A DNA stretch of 64,000 nt from Blattabacterium cuenoti (GCF_014252395.1 NZ_CP059219.1:44779-108778), one strand, 5' to 3'. Counted from the stretch's first letter, positions 17,296-26,036 are shown. The notes: generated from the letters alone by a model not told the origin. Numbers and translations: made by a program.

Positions 17296-18774
17296 ATGAT
17301 GAACAAAATAACTTTTGTTAATTATATGTTATCTGATAAATATACTCCATTGAAATGGAATGATGTAATAGGACAAAAAGATATTATTATTAATTTAAAA
17401 AAAGCAATAGAAAAAAATTGTTTATCTCAAATATTATTTTTTATTGGACCTAAAGGAGTAGGAAAGAATACATGTGCACGTATTTTAGCAAATGAATTAA
17501 AATACAATTCTAAATTAGAAACATTTCATATATTTGAAATTCATAAAATTTTAAATAATAATTCAGAGGATAAAATAATAAACCAAGTTAAATCTATTTC
17601 TAATAATAAAAATATTAATATTTTTATTATTAATGATTTAAATTTATTTTCTCAATATTTTTCAAATTTTATTTTAAAATTTATAAAAGAAAAACATTCA
17701 CATATATTATTTATTTTTTGCGCAACAGAAGAAAATAAAATACCAGAATTAATTTTATCACGTTCTCAGGTTTATGAATTTAAAAGTATTTCTATAAAAG
17801 AAATTTTTTTTCATTTAAAAATGATTGCTGATAAAGAAAATGTAGAAATAGAAAATGAAGCTTTATTTGTATTATCTCAATATGTAGAAGGATCTCTTAG
17901 TAAAGCTATTTTTATTTTTGATAAGTTTTTTTTGAATAAAAAAAAATTAACTAAAAATATGATAATGAAAAAATTAGGATTAATTGATTTAAAATATTAT
18001 TTTGAAATAGTAGATTATCTTTTAAATAAAAAAATGCATAAAATATTAATTACTTTGGATGAAATTTTTCAAGAAAAAATAGATTTTTATAACTTATTAA
18101 TTGGTTTTATTAATCATTTTAGAAATTTATTTTTATCTAAAAATTCAGATACAATTTCTATTTTAAAATTTAATAAAAAAACAATACAATCTTATATTGA
18201 ACAATCAAAAAAAATATCTTATTTATTTTTAGTTAATATTTTAAATATTTGTATTCGTTGGGAAAAAGAATATAATAATAAAAAATTAAATAAAAATTGT
18301 AGATTAATAATAGAAATATATTTAATTCAATTGTATCATTTATTTTCAAATAATAAAGAAAAAAAAGAATCAAAAGAAATTCTTTCTTCTTTGCAAGAAG
18401 AAGAAAAAATTTCTTTTTTACAAAAAAATTGGATACAATTTATACAAAATTTTTCTGAAAAAGTAGATCCTATTTATTTAGATTTTTTCAAAAAAAAAAT
18501 ACAATTTCAGATAAAAAAAAATAAAATATTTTTAATTATTCCCTATGAATTAGAAAATAAAGAATTTTTATTAATTCAAAATCATTTTGAAAAATACTTA
18601 AAAAATAAATTAAATTGTCCTAACCTAGAATTTAAAAGAATAAGTAAAGAATCAAATGAATCCCAAATAAAGGAATACAACTTTTTATATAAAAAAAATA
18701 AGTTTGTAGGAACTTTAGTAAAACGATTAAATCTAAAAATATCTCCTATACAAGGAGAAAAAAAAACTTTATGA
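17296..18774 (+). CDS. dnaX: DNA polymerase III gamma/tau subunit with degenerate ATPase motifs
   Basis: Clamp-loader subunit; gamma/tau normally hydrolyses ATP to load the beta clamp. The family is recognised by KYTPLKWNDVIGQ, the P-loop region and ILSRSQVYEFKSI, and by a C-terminal part like flavobacterial DnaX. Several hallmark residues are changed. Walker A reads GPKGVGKNT at residues 51-59, with Asn58 where Thr/Ser binds magnesium. Walker B, IIDEVHMLS in the family, reads IINDLNLFS at 111-119. The conserved ELDAASNN block reads EIHKILNN, and SRC reads SRS, though its Arg remains. No zinc-site cysteines are seen, which may be normal in this lineage. The 492-residue frame is intact, so this is an altered protein, not a broken gene. 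Confidence 0.8.
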   Translation: MMNKITFVNYMLSDKYTPLKWNDVIGQKDIIINLKKAIEKNCLSQILFFIGPKGVGKNTCARILANELKYNSKLETFHIFEIHKILNNNSEDKIINQVKSISNNKNINIFIINDLNLFSQYFSNFILKFIKEKHSHILFIFCATEENKIPELILSRSQVYEFKSISIKEIFFHLKMIADKENVEIENEALFVLSQYVEGSLSKAIFIFDKFFLNKKKLTKNMIMKKLGLIDLKYYFEIVDYLLNKKMHKILITLDEIFQEKIDFYNLLIGFINHFRNLFLSKNSDTISILKFNKKTIQSYIEQSKKISYLFLVNILNICIRWEKEYNNKKLNKNCRLIIEIYLIQLYHLFSNNKEKKESKEILSSLQEEEKISFLQKNWIQFIQNFSEKVDPIYLDFFKKKIQFQIKKNKIFLIIPYELENKEFLLIQNHFEKYLKNKLNCPNLEFKRISKESNESQIKEYNFLYKKNKFVGTLVKRLNLKISPIQGEKKTL

Positions 18775-18797
18775 TCAGTAGTATCATTTGTAGAAAT

Positions 18798-18822
18798 AGA
18801 AGAGATATTTTATCTTCTTTTT
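18798..18822 (+). terminator. Possible intrinsic terminator after dnaX
   Basis: AGAAGA at 18798-18803 pairs with TCTTCT at 18813-18818, and a T5 run follows (18818-18822). The stem is only six base pairs with two G:C pairs, so it is a weak candidate in the 74-bp gap between dnaX and clpC. Confidence 0.3.
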
Positions 18823-18848
18823 CTTTAAAAATTTAAAGAAATTAATTT

Positions 18849-20966
18849 ATGATTCATAATTATTCATCAAATAATATTAAAAAATTTTTTTTCTCTTCTA
18901 CTTATTCAGATGAAGATATAGAAAGTGATAGTTCTACTTCTTCTTATGATGATGGATCTGGAGGTAGTGAAACAGGTTATGGTTATTATGGAGGAGCTTC
19001 AATAAGAAAAAGTAAAACACCTGTATTAGATAATTTTGGAAGAGATTTAAATGCTATAGCTATAGAAGGAAAATTAGATCCTGTAGTAGGAAGGGATAAG
19101 GAAGTAGAACGAGTTTCTCAAATATTGAGTCGTAGAAAAAAAAATAATCCACTTCTTATAGGAGAACCCGGAGTTGGAAAATCTGCTATAGCAGAAGGGT
19201 TAGCTTTAAGAATTGTTCAAAAAAAAGTTTCTAGAGTTTTATATAATAAAAAAGTTATTGTATTAGATTTAGCTAGTTTAGTTGCTGGTACTAAATATAG
19301 AGGTCAATTTGAAGAAAGAATAAAAGCAATAATAAACGAATCAGAAAAAAATACAGGATTAATTTTTTTCATAGATGAAATACATACTATGATTGGAGCA
19401 GGAGGGACAACAGGATCTTTAGATGCTTCTAATATATTTAAACCTGCTTTAGCAAGAGGATATATACAATGTATAGGAGCTACTACATTCAATGAGTATA
19501 GACAATATATAGAAAAAGATGGAGCTTTAGAAAGAAGATTTCAAAAAATAATAGTACATCCATCTTCAGAAAAAGAAACTATTGAAATATTAAAAAAAAT
19601 AAAAGTAAAATATGAAACTCATCATAATGTTATCTATACTGAAAAAGCTATAAAATCTTGTGTATATCTAACTGAACGATATATTGTAGATCGTTTTTTA
19701 CCAGATAAAGCTATTGATGCTTTAGATGAGTCTGGATCACGTGTTCATATTAAAAATATAAAAGTTCCACAAGAAATAGTTCTTTTAGAAAAAGAGTTAG
19801 AAAATATTCGTAAAGAAAAATCTAAAGTAGTTAAAAGTCAAAAATATGAAGAAGCAGCACGTTTACGTGATACTGAAAAAGGAATAGAAAAACAATTAAT
19901 AAAAGCTCAAAATGAATGGGAAGAATCATCAAAAAAAAATAAAGAAATAGTTTCTGAAGAAAATGTTGAAGAGGTTGTATCTATGATGAGCGGAGTTCCA
20001 GTTAATAGAATAGCTATGGCTGAAATGAAAAAGTTAAATCAAATGATGGATAAATTGAAAAAAAAAATAGTGGGTCAAGATGAAGCTGTAGACAAAATAG
20101 TGAAAGCAGTACAAAGAAATAGAACTGGATTAAAAGATCCTAATTCTCCTATAGGATCTTTTATTTTTTTAGGACAAACAGGAGTAGGTAAAACCTATTT
20201 AGCAAAAGTTTTTTCAAAAGAATTATTTGATTCAGAAGAATCATTAATACGTATAGATATGAGTGAATATATGGAGAAATTTTCTGTATCTAGATTAATA
20301 GGAGCTCCTCCAGGTTATGTTGGTTATGAAGAAGGAGGACAATTAACAGAAATTATACGTCGTAAACCTTATTCCGTTATATTGTTAGATGAAATAGAAA
20401 AGGCACATAACGAAGTATTTAATATATTATTACAAATATTGGATTACGGATCTGTAACAGATAGTCTTGGTAGAAAAATAAATTTTAAAAATACTGTAAT
20501 TATTTTCACTTCAAATACAGGGACAAAACAATTAAAAGAATTTGGTAAAGGTATAGGTTTTAATACAAAAGCAAGAAGATCAAATAATTATATTAAAAAT
20601 GTATTTGAACAGGCTATAAAACGAACTTTTTCTCCTGAATTTTTAAATAGAATAGATGATGTTGTTATTTTTAATTCTTTAAAAAAAGAAGATATATTAA
20701 AAATAACTCATATAGAATTAGAAAAAATAAAACTTCATATGTTTAATTTGGGATATAAAGTAATTTTACTTTCTGAAGTAAAAAATTTTATTCAAAAAAA
20801 AGGATTTGATAATGAATATGGAGCACGTCCTTTAAAAAAAGTTATAGAAAAATTTATAAAAAATCCTATATCTGAATGTATAATCAATGGAAAATTAAAA
20901 AAAGGAGATAAAATTTATCTAAAAATAAATGAAAAAAAAAATAATATAGAAGTTATTATTCAATAA
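18849..20966 (+). CDS. clpC: ClpC-type AAA+ unfoldase lacking the N-terminal Clp-N domain
   Basis: Hexameric unfoldase that feeds proteins into ClpP. The first AAA+ domain has Walker A GEPGVGKS at residues 105-112, the UVR-like middle region spans about 320-365 (SQKYEEAARLRDTE), and the second AAA+ domain has Walker A GQTGVGKT at 442-449 and Walker B VILLDEIEKAH. The ClpP-docking IGF tripeptide is at 569-571. Flavobacterial ClpC has about 840 residues; this has 705, because the adaptor- and substrate-binding Clp-N repeats (about 140 residues) are absent. The protein opens inside an acidic Ser/Asp/Gly linker before KSKTPVLDNFGRDL. The 74-bp gap upstream cannot hold the missing domain. Confidence 0.93.
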   Translation: MIHNYSSNNIKKFFFSSTYSDEDIESDSSTSSYDDGSGGSETGYGYYGGASIRKSKTPVLDNFGRDLNAIAIEGKLDPVVGRDKEVERVSQILSRRKKNNPLLIGEPGVGKSAIAEGLALRIVQKKVSRVLYNKKVIVLDLASLVAGTKYRGQFEERIKAIINESEKNTGLIFFIDEIHTMIGAGGTTGSLDASNIFKPALARGYIQCIGATTFNEYRQYIEKDGALERRFQKIIVHPSSEKETIEILKKIKVKYETHHNVIYTEKAIKSCVYLTERYIVDRFLPDKAIDALDESGSRVHIKNIKVPQEIVLLEKELENIRKEKSKVVKSQKYEEAARLRDTEKGIEKQLIKAQNEWEESSKKNKEIVSEENVEEVVSMMSGVPVNRIAMAEMKKLNQMMDKLKKKIVGQDEAVDKIVKAVQRNRTGLKDPNSPIGSFIFLGQTGVGKTYLAKVFSKELFDSEESLIRIDMSEYMEKFSVSRLIGAPPGYVGYEEGGQLTEIIRRKPYSVILLDEIEKAHNEVFNILLQILDYGSVTDSLGRKINFKNTVIIFTSNTGTKQLKEFGKGIGFNTKARRSNNYIKNVFEQAIKRTFSPEFLNRIDDVVIFNSLKKEDILKITHIELEKIKLHMFNLGYKVILLSEVKNFIQKKGFDNEYGARPLKKVIEKFIKNPISECIINGKLKKGDKIYLKINEKKNNIEVIIQ

Positions 20967-20971
20967 TAAAC

Positions 20972-21655
20972 ATGAATTTTTTTACAAAAAAAATAAAAAT
21001 TATTGAAAGAATATTGGATTTTTTGTATCCTAATCCAATCAAAACATTATATTATATTAATGATTATACTTTATTGATAGCTATAATACTTACTTCTAAA
21101 AGCAAAGAACAAAAAGTAAATGAAATCACAAAAAAATTATTTAAAATAATAAAAGAACCTAAAGATATTGTTAATTTATCTCTTAAAAATTTAAAATTTT
21201 TTATAAAAAGTATAGGTTTATATAATATAAAGTCTAAAAATATTTATGATTTATCTATCATTTTAATAAAAAAATATAATGGAATAATTCCAAATAATAT
21301 TCTAGAACTAGAATCTTTTCCTGGAGTAGGACATAAAACAGCATCTGTTTTTTTATCTATAACTAATAATTATGTTTTTCCTGTAGATACTCATATTCAC
21401 AGAATGATGTATAGATGGAAATTGAGCAATGGAAAAAATGTAAAAAATACGGAAAAAGATGCTAAACGTATTTTCAATAAAAAAAATTGGAAAAAATTAC
21501 ATTTTCAAATTATTTTATATGGTAAAGAATATTCTCCATCAAAAAATTGGAATCTTAAAAAAGATATAATATACCAAGAATTAATAAATAATAATTTATT
21601 AAATGTTAAAATGGAAGATCATCAAAATCATCAGAAGATAAAGACGAAGGTATAA
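20972..21655 (+). CDS. nth: Endonuclease III-like DNA glycosylase without the [4Fe-4S] cysteines
   Basis: DNA glycosylase/AP lyase of base-excision repair. The helix-hairpin-helix FPGVGHKTA carries the catalytic Lys122, and the catalytic Asp139 lies in VDTHIHR, so the active site looks complete. The C-terminal iron-sulfur loop, normally with four cysteines, reads GKEYSPSKNWNLKKDIIYQ and has no cysteine at all. The last 16 codons run antisense through the end of the convergent DUF3127 gene (50-bp overlap). It starts six bases after clpC. It should still bind and cut DNA if the fold holds without the cluster, as in some cluster-free relatives. Confidence 0.9.
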   Translation: MNFFTKKIKIIERILDFLYPNPIKTLYYINDYTLLIAIILTSKSKEQKVNEITKKLFKIIKEPKDIVNLSLKNLKFFIKSIGLYNIKSKNIYDLSIILIKKYNGIIPNNILELESFPGVGHKTASVFLSITNNYVFPVDTHIHRMMYRWKLSNGKNVKNTEKDAKRIFNKKNWKKLHFQIILYGKEYSPSKNWNLKKDIIYQELINNNLLNVKMEDHQNHQKIKTKV

Positions 21656-21974
21656 CAGAAGATTTTTTTGATGAAGAATTACTACTACTATTTGAAATAG
21701 AATCTATTTCCTCTATTTTCCATCCTTGGATAGAATTAAAATATTTTATAATTCCTTCATTATTAGTCCATTCTCTACCTCTAATATTAATATAAATTTT
21801 TATTTTATCCTTTATTTTTATATTTTCTAATAAATCTACTTTATCTTGAATAAATTCAACTAATATATTTTGAGGATAAGGTTCTTCAGTAGTAATTACT
21901 ATTTCTTTTTTTCTAAATCCACTATCAAATTTTTGAACTTCAAATATTTTTTTAATTATTCCTATTATTTCCAT
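21606..21974 (-). CDS. DUF3127 family OB-fold protein with SSB-like acidic tail
   Basis: A 122-residue protein of the Bacteroidota family DUF3127. The first 90 residues (MEIIGIIKKIFEVQKFDSGF, ITTEEPYPQNI, NIRGREW, GWKIEEID) form the conserved domain, which resembles an OB fold. A Ser/Asn-rich linker follows, and the end DDFDDLPF closely resembles the DDDIPF tip that SSB uses to recruit partner proteins. A role in binding single-stranded DNA or SSB partners is inference from this tail. It is the last gene of the minus-strand cluster and overlaps nth tail to tail by 50 bp. Confidence 0.8.
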   Translation of the reverse strand: MEIIGIIKKIFEVQKFDSGFRKKEIVITTEEPYPQNILVEFIQDKVDLLENIKIKDKIKIYINIRGREWTNNEGIIKYFNSIQGWKIEEIDSISNSSSNSSSKKSSVIPSSLSSDDFDDLPF

Positions 21975-21978
21975 AAAT

Positions 21979-22929
21979 TTATTTATTATTATTTTTTATT
22001 TTTTTTTTAATATTTTCTCCTATTTGATTAGAAATATTAAATGAAGTAATCATATTATTTAACATATCACTGGCAGATCCTGGAGAATTAGGAAGTAAAA
22101 TCAAATTAGTATTTGTATTTTCTCCCATAGATTGAAGAGTATCATAATGTTGTGTTACAACTATCAAAGCAGATGCCTCTTGTGAATTAATACCTACATT
22201 ATTCAATACTTCTACTGACTCTAAAATACCTCTAGCTATTTCTCTACGTTGATCAGCTGTTCCTTTTCCTTGTAATCTTTTACTTTCAGCTTCAGCTTTA
22301 GCTTTTGCTACTATTTTAATTCTATCAGCTTCAGCTTTATACTCAGCTGCTACTTTTTCTCTTTCCGCTGTATTAATACGATTCATAGCATGTTTTACTT
22401 GTTCATCTGGATCAAGATCTGTAACTAATGCTTTAATTATGGAATATCCATAATTTAACATGGCACCTTTTAATTCTCCTTTTACTACAAGAGCTATATG
22501 ATCTTTTCTTTCAAAAACATCATCTAAACGCATTTTTGGAACTTCTGCTCTAACAACATCAAATATATAAGAAGTAATTTGGGCATGAGAATTATCTAAT
22601 TTATAAAAAGCTTCATATACTTTATCTTTTATTACTTGAAATTGAACAGATATTTTTACTTTTACGAAAACATTATCTTTAGTTTTAGTATCTATTAAAA
22701 TATCTAATTGTTGAATTTTCAATGTCAATTTTCCTACTATATGATCAATAATAGGAATTTTAAAATTTAATCCAGCATGACGAATACTATGAAATTTTCC
22801 CATTCTTTCAATAATAGCAGCTGTTTTTTGATTTATTATAAAAATAAAACTTGAAAATATAGATAAAATTAAAATAAGTATTATTCCATAAAATAGTAAA
22901 TTAAAAATACTCATATTTAAAAAATTCAT
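21979..22929 (-). CDS. SPFH/band 7 domain membrane protein (stomatin-like)
   Basis: A 316-residue stomatin/QmcA-type protein. One N-terminal membrane helix (about residues 10-32) is followed by the SPFH domain (INQKTAAIIERMGKFHSI, VRAEVPKMRLDDVFERKDHI) and a long charged helical region, about 195-245 (EREKVAAEYKAEADRIKIVA), likely a coiled coil used in oligomerisation. Such proteins form large ring assemblies in the membrane and act as scaffolds; the precise client is unknown. The start overlaps the SufT-like stop by four bases, and the DUF3127 gene follows after 4 bp. Confidence 0.88.
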   Translation of the reverse strand: MNFLNMSIFNLLFYGIILILILSIFSSFIFIINQKTAAIIERMGKFHSIRHAGLNFKIPIIDHIVGKLTLKIQQLDILIDTKTKDNVFVKVKISVQFQVIKDKVYEAFYKLDNSHAQITSYIFDVVRAEVPKMRLDDVFERKDHIALVVKGELKGAMLNYGYSIIKALVTDLDPDEQVKHAMNRINTAEREKVAAEYKAEADRIKIVAKAKAEAESKRLQGKGTADQRREIARGILESVEVLNNVGINSQEASALIVVTQHYDTLQSMGENTNTNLILLPNSPGSASDMLNNMITSFNISNQIGENIKKKIKNNNK

Positions 22930-23249
22930 AAAAAACCTAATTCTAAACGTGCTTCTTCACTCATAAATTCTCTACTCCAAGGAGGATCAAATGTTAATAC
23001 AACATTAACATTTTTAACTTCGTTTATTGATTTTATTTTTTTTTCCACTTCAAGTGGTAAACTTTCTGCAACTGGACAATTTATAGTAGTTAAAGTCATT
23101 ATAATTTTTACTTCTTTTTTATAAGAAATTTGAATATCATAAATAAGACCAAGTTCATAAATATCTACTGGAATTTCCGGATCATATACTTTTTTTAATA
23201 CAGAAACAATAGAATCTTCTAAAGATTGATAATTATTGCTTATATTCAT
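22926..23249 (-). CDS. SufT-like iron-sulfur assembly factor (MIP18/DUF59 family)
   Basis: A 107-residue single-domain protein of the MIP18 family, which helps mature iron-sulfur proteins. The conserved features are VYDPEIPVDIYELGLIYDI near residues 21-39 and the cysteine in TTINCPVAESLP. Possible clients in this window are ActB and IlvD. Placement between an M16-family gene and an SPFH gene does not by itself explain the function. It overlaps both neighbours by four bases, which implies translational coupling. Confidence 0.85.
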   Translation of the reverse strand: MNISNNYQSLEDSIVSVLKKVYDPEIPVDIYELGLIYDIQISYKKEVKIIMTLTTINCPVAESLPLEVEKKIKSINEVKNVNVVLTFDPPWSREFMSEEARLELGFL

Positions 23250-24691
23250 ATTTTTTTAATTAAAGATCCAAATTGATTAAAATATCGAATAGGATAACCT
23301 AACTTTTTTATATTTGGTAATATATCATTTGCTTTTCCAATAATCAAAATACGACCATTTTTCGTATTAAAAAATTTTTTACATGATTTATGCACATCTA
23401 TTACGGTAGTAGATTCTATTTTTTCTAAATAATTTTTATAAAATCCATTTGGAAGATTATTTTTTAATTCACAAATAAAAAGATCACTAATTCTATTTGG
23501 ATCTTCTAAATCCAAAATAAATTGACCTTTTATTTCCTTTTTTTTGATATTTAACTCTTCAAGAGAAACTTTATTTTTTGTTATTTTTTCAATTTCTTCT
23601 AAAATATCTTTAATTGCATTTTCTGTAACTTCATTTCTAACTTGTGTATAAACAGAAAAATAACCTATATTTTTATCGGATTTTAAAATAGAGTAAGCTC
23701 CATAAGTATATGCTTTTTTTTCTCTAAGATTTAAAAATAAACGGCTTTGAGGTCCTCCTCCCAAAATACCATTCGCTAAAATAGAAGAAAAATATGATGG
23801 ATCACTTTTCTTAAAACAAACAGGTCCTCCAAAACAAATAGAAGATTGAGTAAGAGAAGGTACATCTACTATATCTATTTCTATTTTAGAAGGTAAAATA
23901 TATTTTTCTATAAGTGGTTCATCAACATATTCTTTTTTTTTCCACTTAGAAAAATAAATATTACACAATTTTTCTGCTTCTTTTTTAGAAATATCTCCTA
24001 TAAAAGATAAATATGATATATTAGGAATATAATATTTTTCATATAATTTTTTCAAGTCTTTTAATGTTATATTTTCAATAGTTTCAGGAGTTTCATATTC
24101 TCCATAAGGATGTCCTTTTCCAAAGTATAAAATATTTCTAACACGTTGTAAAATAGAATTTGGATCTTTTTCTGAAATACTAATATCTATGATTCTTTGT
24201 TTTTTTATTTTATTTAATTCTCTAAAATTATCAAATTTACTATTCATTAAAACATCACTCATAATAGAAATAGATTTTTCTAAATGTTTTTTTAAAGTAA
24301 AAATAGATATTTCAGAAAAAGAAGTATAAAAATTTACACCCATGTAATCAATAATATCATCTAACTGTTCTTTAGAATAATTTTTTGTTCCAGAACGAAG
24401 CATTTGTCCAAAAACTTTTTGTATTCCTGCTTTATCTTTTTCCAAAAAAGAATTAAAATTTAATTCTAATCCAACTCTTACTAAAGGTAATTTGTGATTT
24501 TCAACTATTAAAACCTTTAATCCATTTTTCATTTGAAAAAATTTAGGTTTTTCTATATTTATAATAGTTTTCCTCTTTAAGGATTTAGGTGGTATACTAC
24601 GATTTATTGTATGAGAAAGCATAGTTATATAAAAAAAAATTGTTACAATAAAAAAAATTGTATTTTTTATGTTATTTTTGATCTGGAACAT
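23246..24691 (-). CDS. M16-family peptidase homologue without the zinc motif (partner subunit)
   Basis: A 481-residue exported M16B protein. An N-terminal hydrophobic segment (about residues 11-27) looks like a signal or anchor. The position of the HxxEH zinc motif reads GIQKVFGQML, so this copy cannot bind zinc and should be the non-catalytic half of a heterodimer. The C-terminal half keeps family features such as LGGGPQSRLFLNLREKKAYTY, which contributes substrate-binding residues to the partner's active site in known M16B heterodimers. It overlaps the catalytic gene upstream by 20 bp. Confidence 0.85.
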   Translation of the reverse strand: MFQIKNNIKNTIFFIVTIFFYITMLSHTINRSIPPKSLKRKTIINIEKPKFFQMKNGLKVLIVENHKLPLVRVGLELNFNSFLEKDKAGIQKVFGQMLRSGTKNYSKEQLDDIIDYMGVNFYTSFSEISIFTLKKHLEKSISIMSDVLMNSKFDNFRELNKIKKQRIIDISISEKDPNSILQRVRNILYFGKGHPYGEYETPETIENITLKDLKKLYEKYYIPNISYLSFIGDISKKEAEKLCNIYFSKWKKKEYVDEPLIEKYILPSKIEIDIVDVPSLTQSSICFGGPVCFKKSDPSYFSSILANGILGGGPQSRLFLNLREKKAYTYGAYSILKSDKNIGYFSVYTQVRNEVTENAIKDILEEIEKITKNKVSLEELNIKKKEIKGQFILDLEDPNRISDLFICELKNNLPNGFYKNYLEKIESTTVIDVHKSCKKFFNTKNGRILIIGKANDILPNIKKLGYPIRYFNQFGSLIKKI

Positions 24692-26000
24692 TGTACAAGC
24701 GTACTCTATTATTTTTATTTAAATATTTATTAGCTACTCTTTTAATATCTTCTATAGATATAGAATAATATTTTTCTATATCAGTATTAATTAAAGTGGT
24801 ATTTTTATAATATAGATGATAATGAGATAAGTTAGCAGCTATTCCACTCATGGAATAATTATCTGATATAAATTTTTTTTCAAAACAATTTATTTGTTTT
24901 TTTAATTCATATTGTGTAATTCCTTTTTCTTTTAAAAGATCAATTTCTTCATCTATTATTTTTGTTAATTGATTCAAATTTGTTCCATGATTAACCAATC
25001 CATATATAATAAAAATTCCATAATCTTCCATTGCATCTAAAAAAGAACCTGCATAAGATGCTATTTGTTTGGTATTTACTACATTTTTCATTATACGTGA
25101 ACTTTCTCCATAAGAAAGCACATGATCTATTATTTTTAATACATATGAATCTTTATCCGTTATTTTTGGAACTCTATAAGATAAAAAAACTCCAGGAACT
25201 TTTATATTTTTATCTTTATAAGTATAAAATATTTCTTTATTTATAGGATCTTCTATCATTTTTTTCATTTTAAAATTCATTTTTCCTTTTGGAATAGATG
25301 AAAAATATTCCTTAATTAATTTTTTGGTTAAATTCATTTTAAAATCTCCTGCAACAACTAAAATAGCATTATTTGGAACATAATAAGTTTTATAAAATTC
25401 TTTATAATCATTTTCTGTAGCTGAATCTAAATCTTTATTGTATCCAATAATTGGATATTTATATGGATGTTTTTTAAATAATAAAAATGGTATTACTTCT
25501 GTAAGTGCAGTTACATATGGTTGATTTTCTATACGCATTTTTTTTTCTTCTTTTACCACTTTTCTTTGTATGTTAATACTTTCTTTATCTACTTTAGCAT
25601 GTAACATTCTTTCTGATTCTAACCACAAAGCTAACGGAAGACGATCAGATGGCAATATTTCATAATAACATGTTTCATCATAATTAGTATAAGCATTATT
25701 TTGTCCTCCATTAGATGCTATATATTTAAAATATTCACCTCTTTTTATATTTTTAGATCCTTCAAACATAAGATGTTCAAAAAAATGAGCAAATCCAGAT
25801 TTTCCAAGTGTTTCATTTTTACTTCCTACATGATATAATACAGAAACTGAAACTAAAGGATTAGTATTATCTTGATGTAAAATGACGTGTAATCCATTTG
25901 ATAATTTTTCTTCTACAAATTTAATTTTATACAAATTTTTGGAATTTAAATGATTAAATATCATAATTAACATTAAGAAAAAAAGAAAAAACCGATTCAT
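24672..26000 (-). CDS. M16-family zinc peptidase (catalytic subunit)
   Basis: A 442-residue exported zinc metallopeptidase. After a signal-like N-terminus (about residues 2-19), the inverted zinc motif HFFEH gives ligands His72 and His76 with catalytic Glu75; the downstream Glu ligand lies in KVVKEEKKM. It probably forms a heterodimer with the following zinc-less homologue, degrading peptides or processing proteins in the periplasm. It is the first gene of a five-gene minus-strand operon (M16, M16-like, SufT-like, SPFH, DUF3127) and diverges from actA. Confidence 0.9.
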   Translation of the reverse strand: MNRFFLFFLMLIMIFNHLNSKNLYKIKFVEEKLSNGLHVILHQDNTNPLVSVSVLYHVGSKNETLGKSGFAHFFEHLMFEGSKNIKRGEYFKYIASNGGQNNAYTNYDETCYYEILPSDRLPLALWLESERMLHAKVDKESINIQRKVVKEEKKMRIENQPYVTALTEVIPFLLFKKHPYKYPIIGYNKDLDSATENDYKEFYKTYYVPNNAILVVAGDFKMNLTKKLIKEYFSSIPKGKMNFKMKKMIEDPINKEIFYTYKDKNIKVPGVFLSYRVPKITDKDSYVLKIIDHVLSYGESSRIMKNVVNTKQIASYAGSFLDAMEDYGIFIIYGLVNHGTNLNQLTKIIDEEIDLLKEKGITQYELKKQINCFEKKFISDNYSMSGIAANLSHYHLYYKNTTLINTDIEKYYSISIEDIKRVANKYLNKNNRVRLYNVPDQK

Positions 26001-26004
26001 ATAA

Positions 26005-26036
26005 CAAATTTAAAAATTCAAAATTAAAGATTCAAA
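26005..26036 (-). promoter_or_regulatory. Candidate promoter for the M16 peptidase operon (TTTG-N20-TAAATTTG)
   Basis: On the minus strand TTTG (26036-26033), a 20-base spacer and TAAATTTG (26012-26005) match the Bacteroidota consensus. The -7 box ends five bases before the ATG at 26000, so the transcript would be leaderless or nearly so. Confidence 0.35.

Noticed and set aside
18771-18836. A 21-codon ATG frame overlapping the dnaX stop (ATGA) before clpC
   Set aside because: It ends in the small gap, shows no resemblance to the missing Clp-N domain and covers the weak hairpin; most likely chance.
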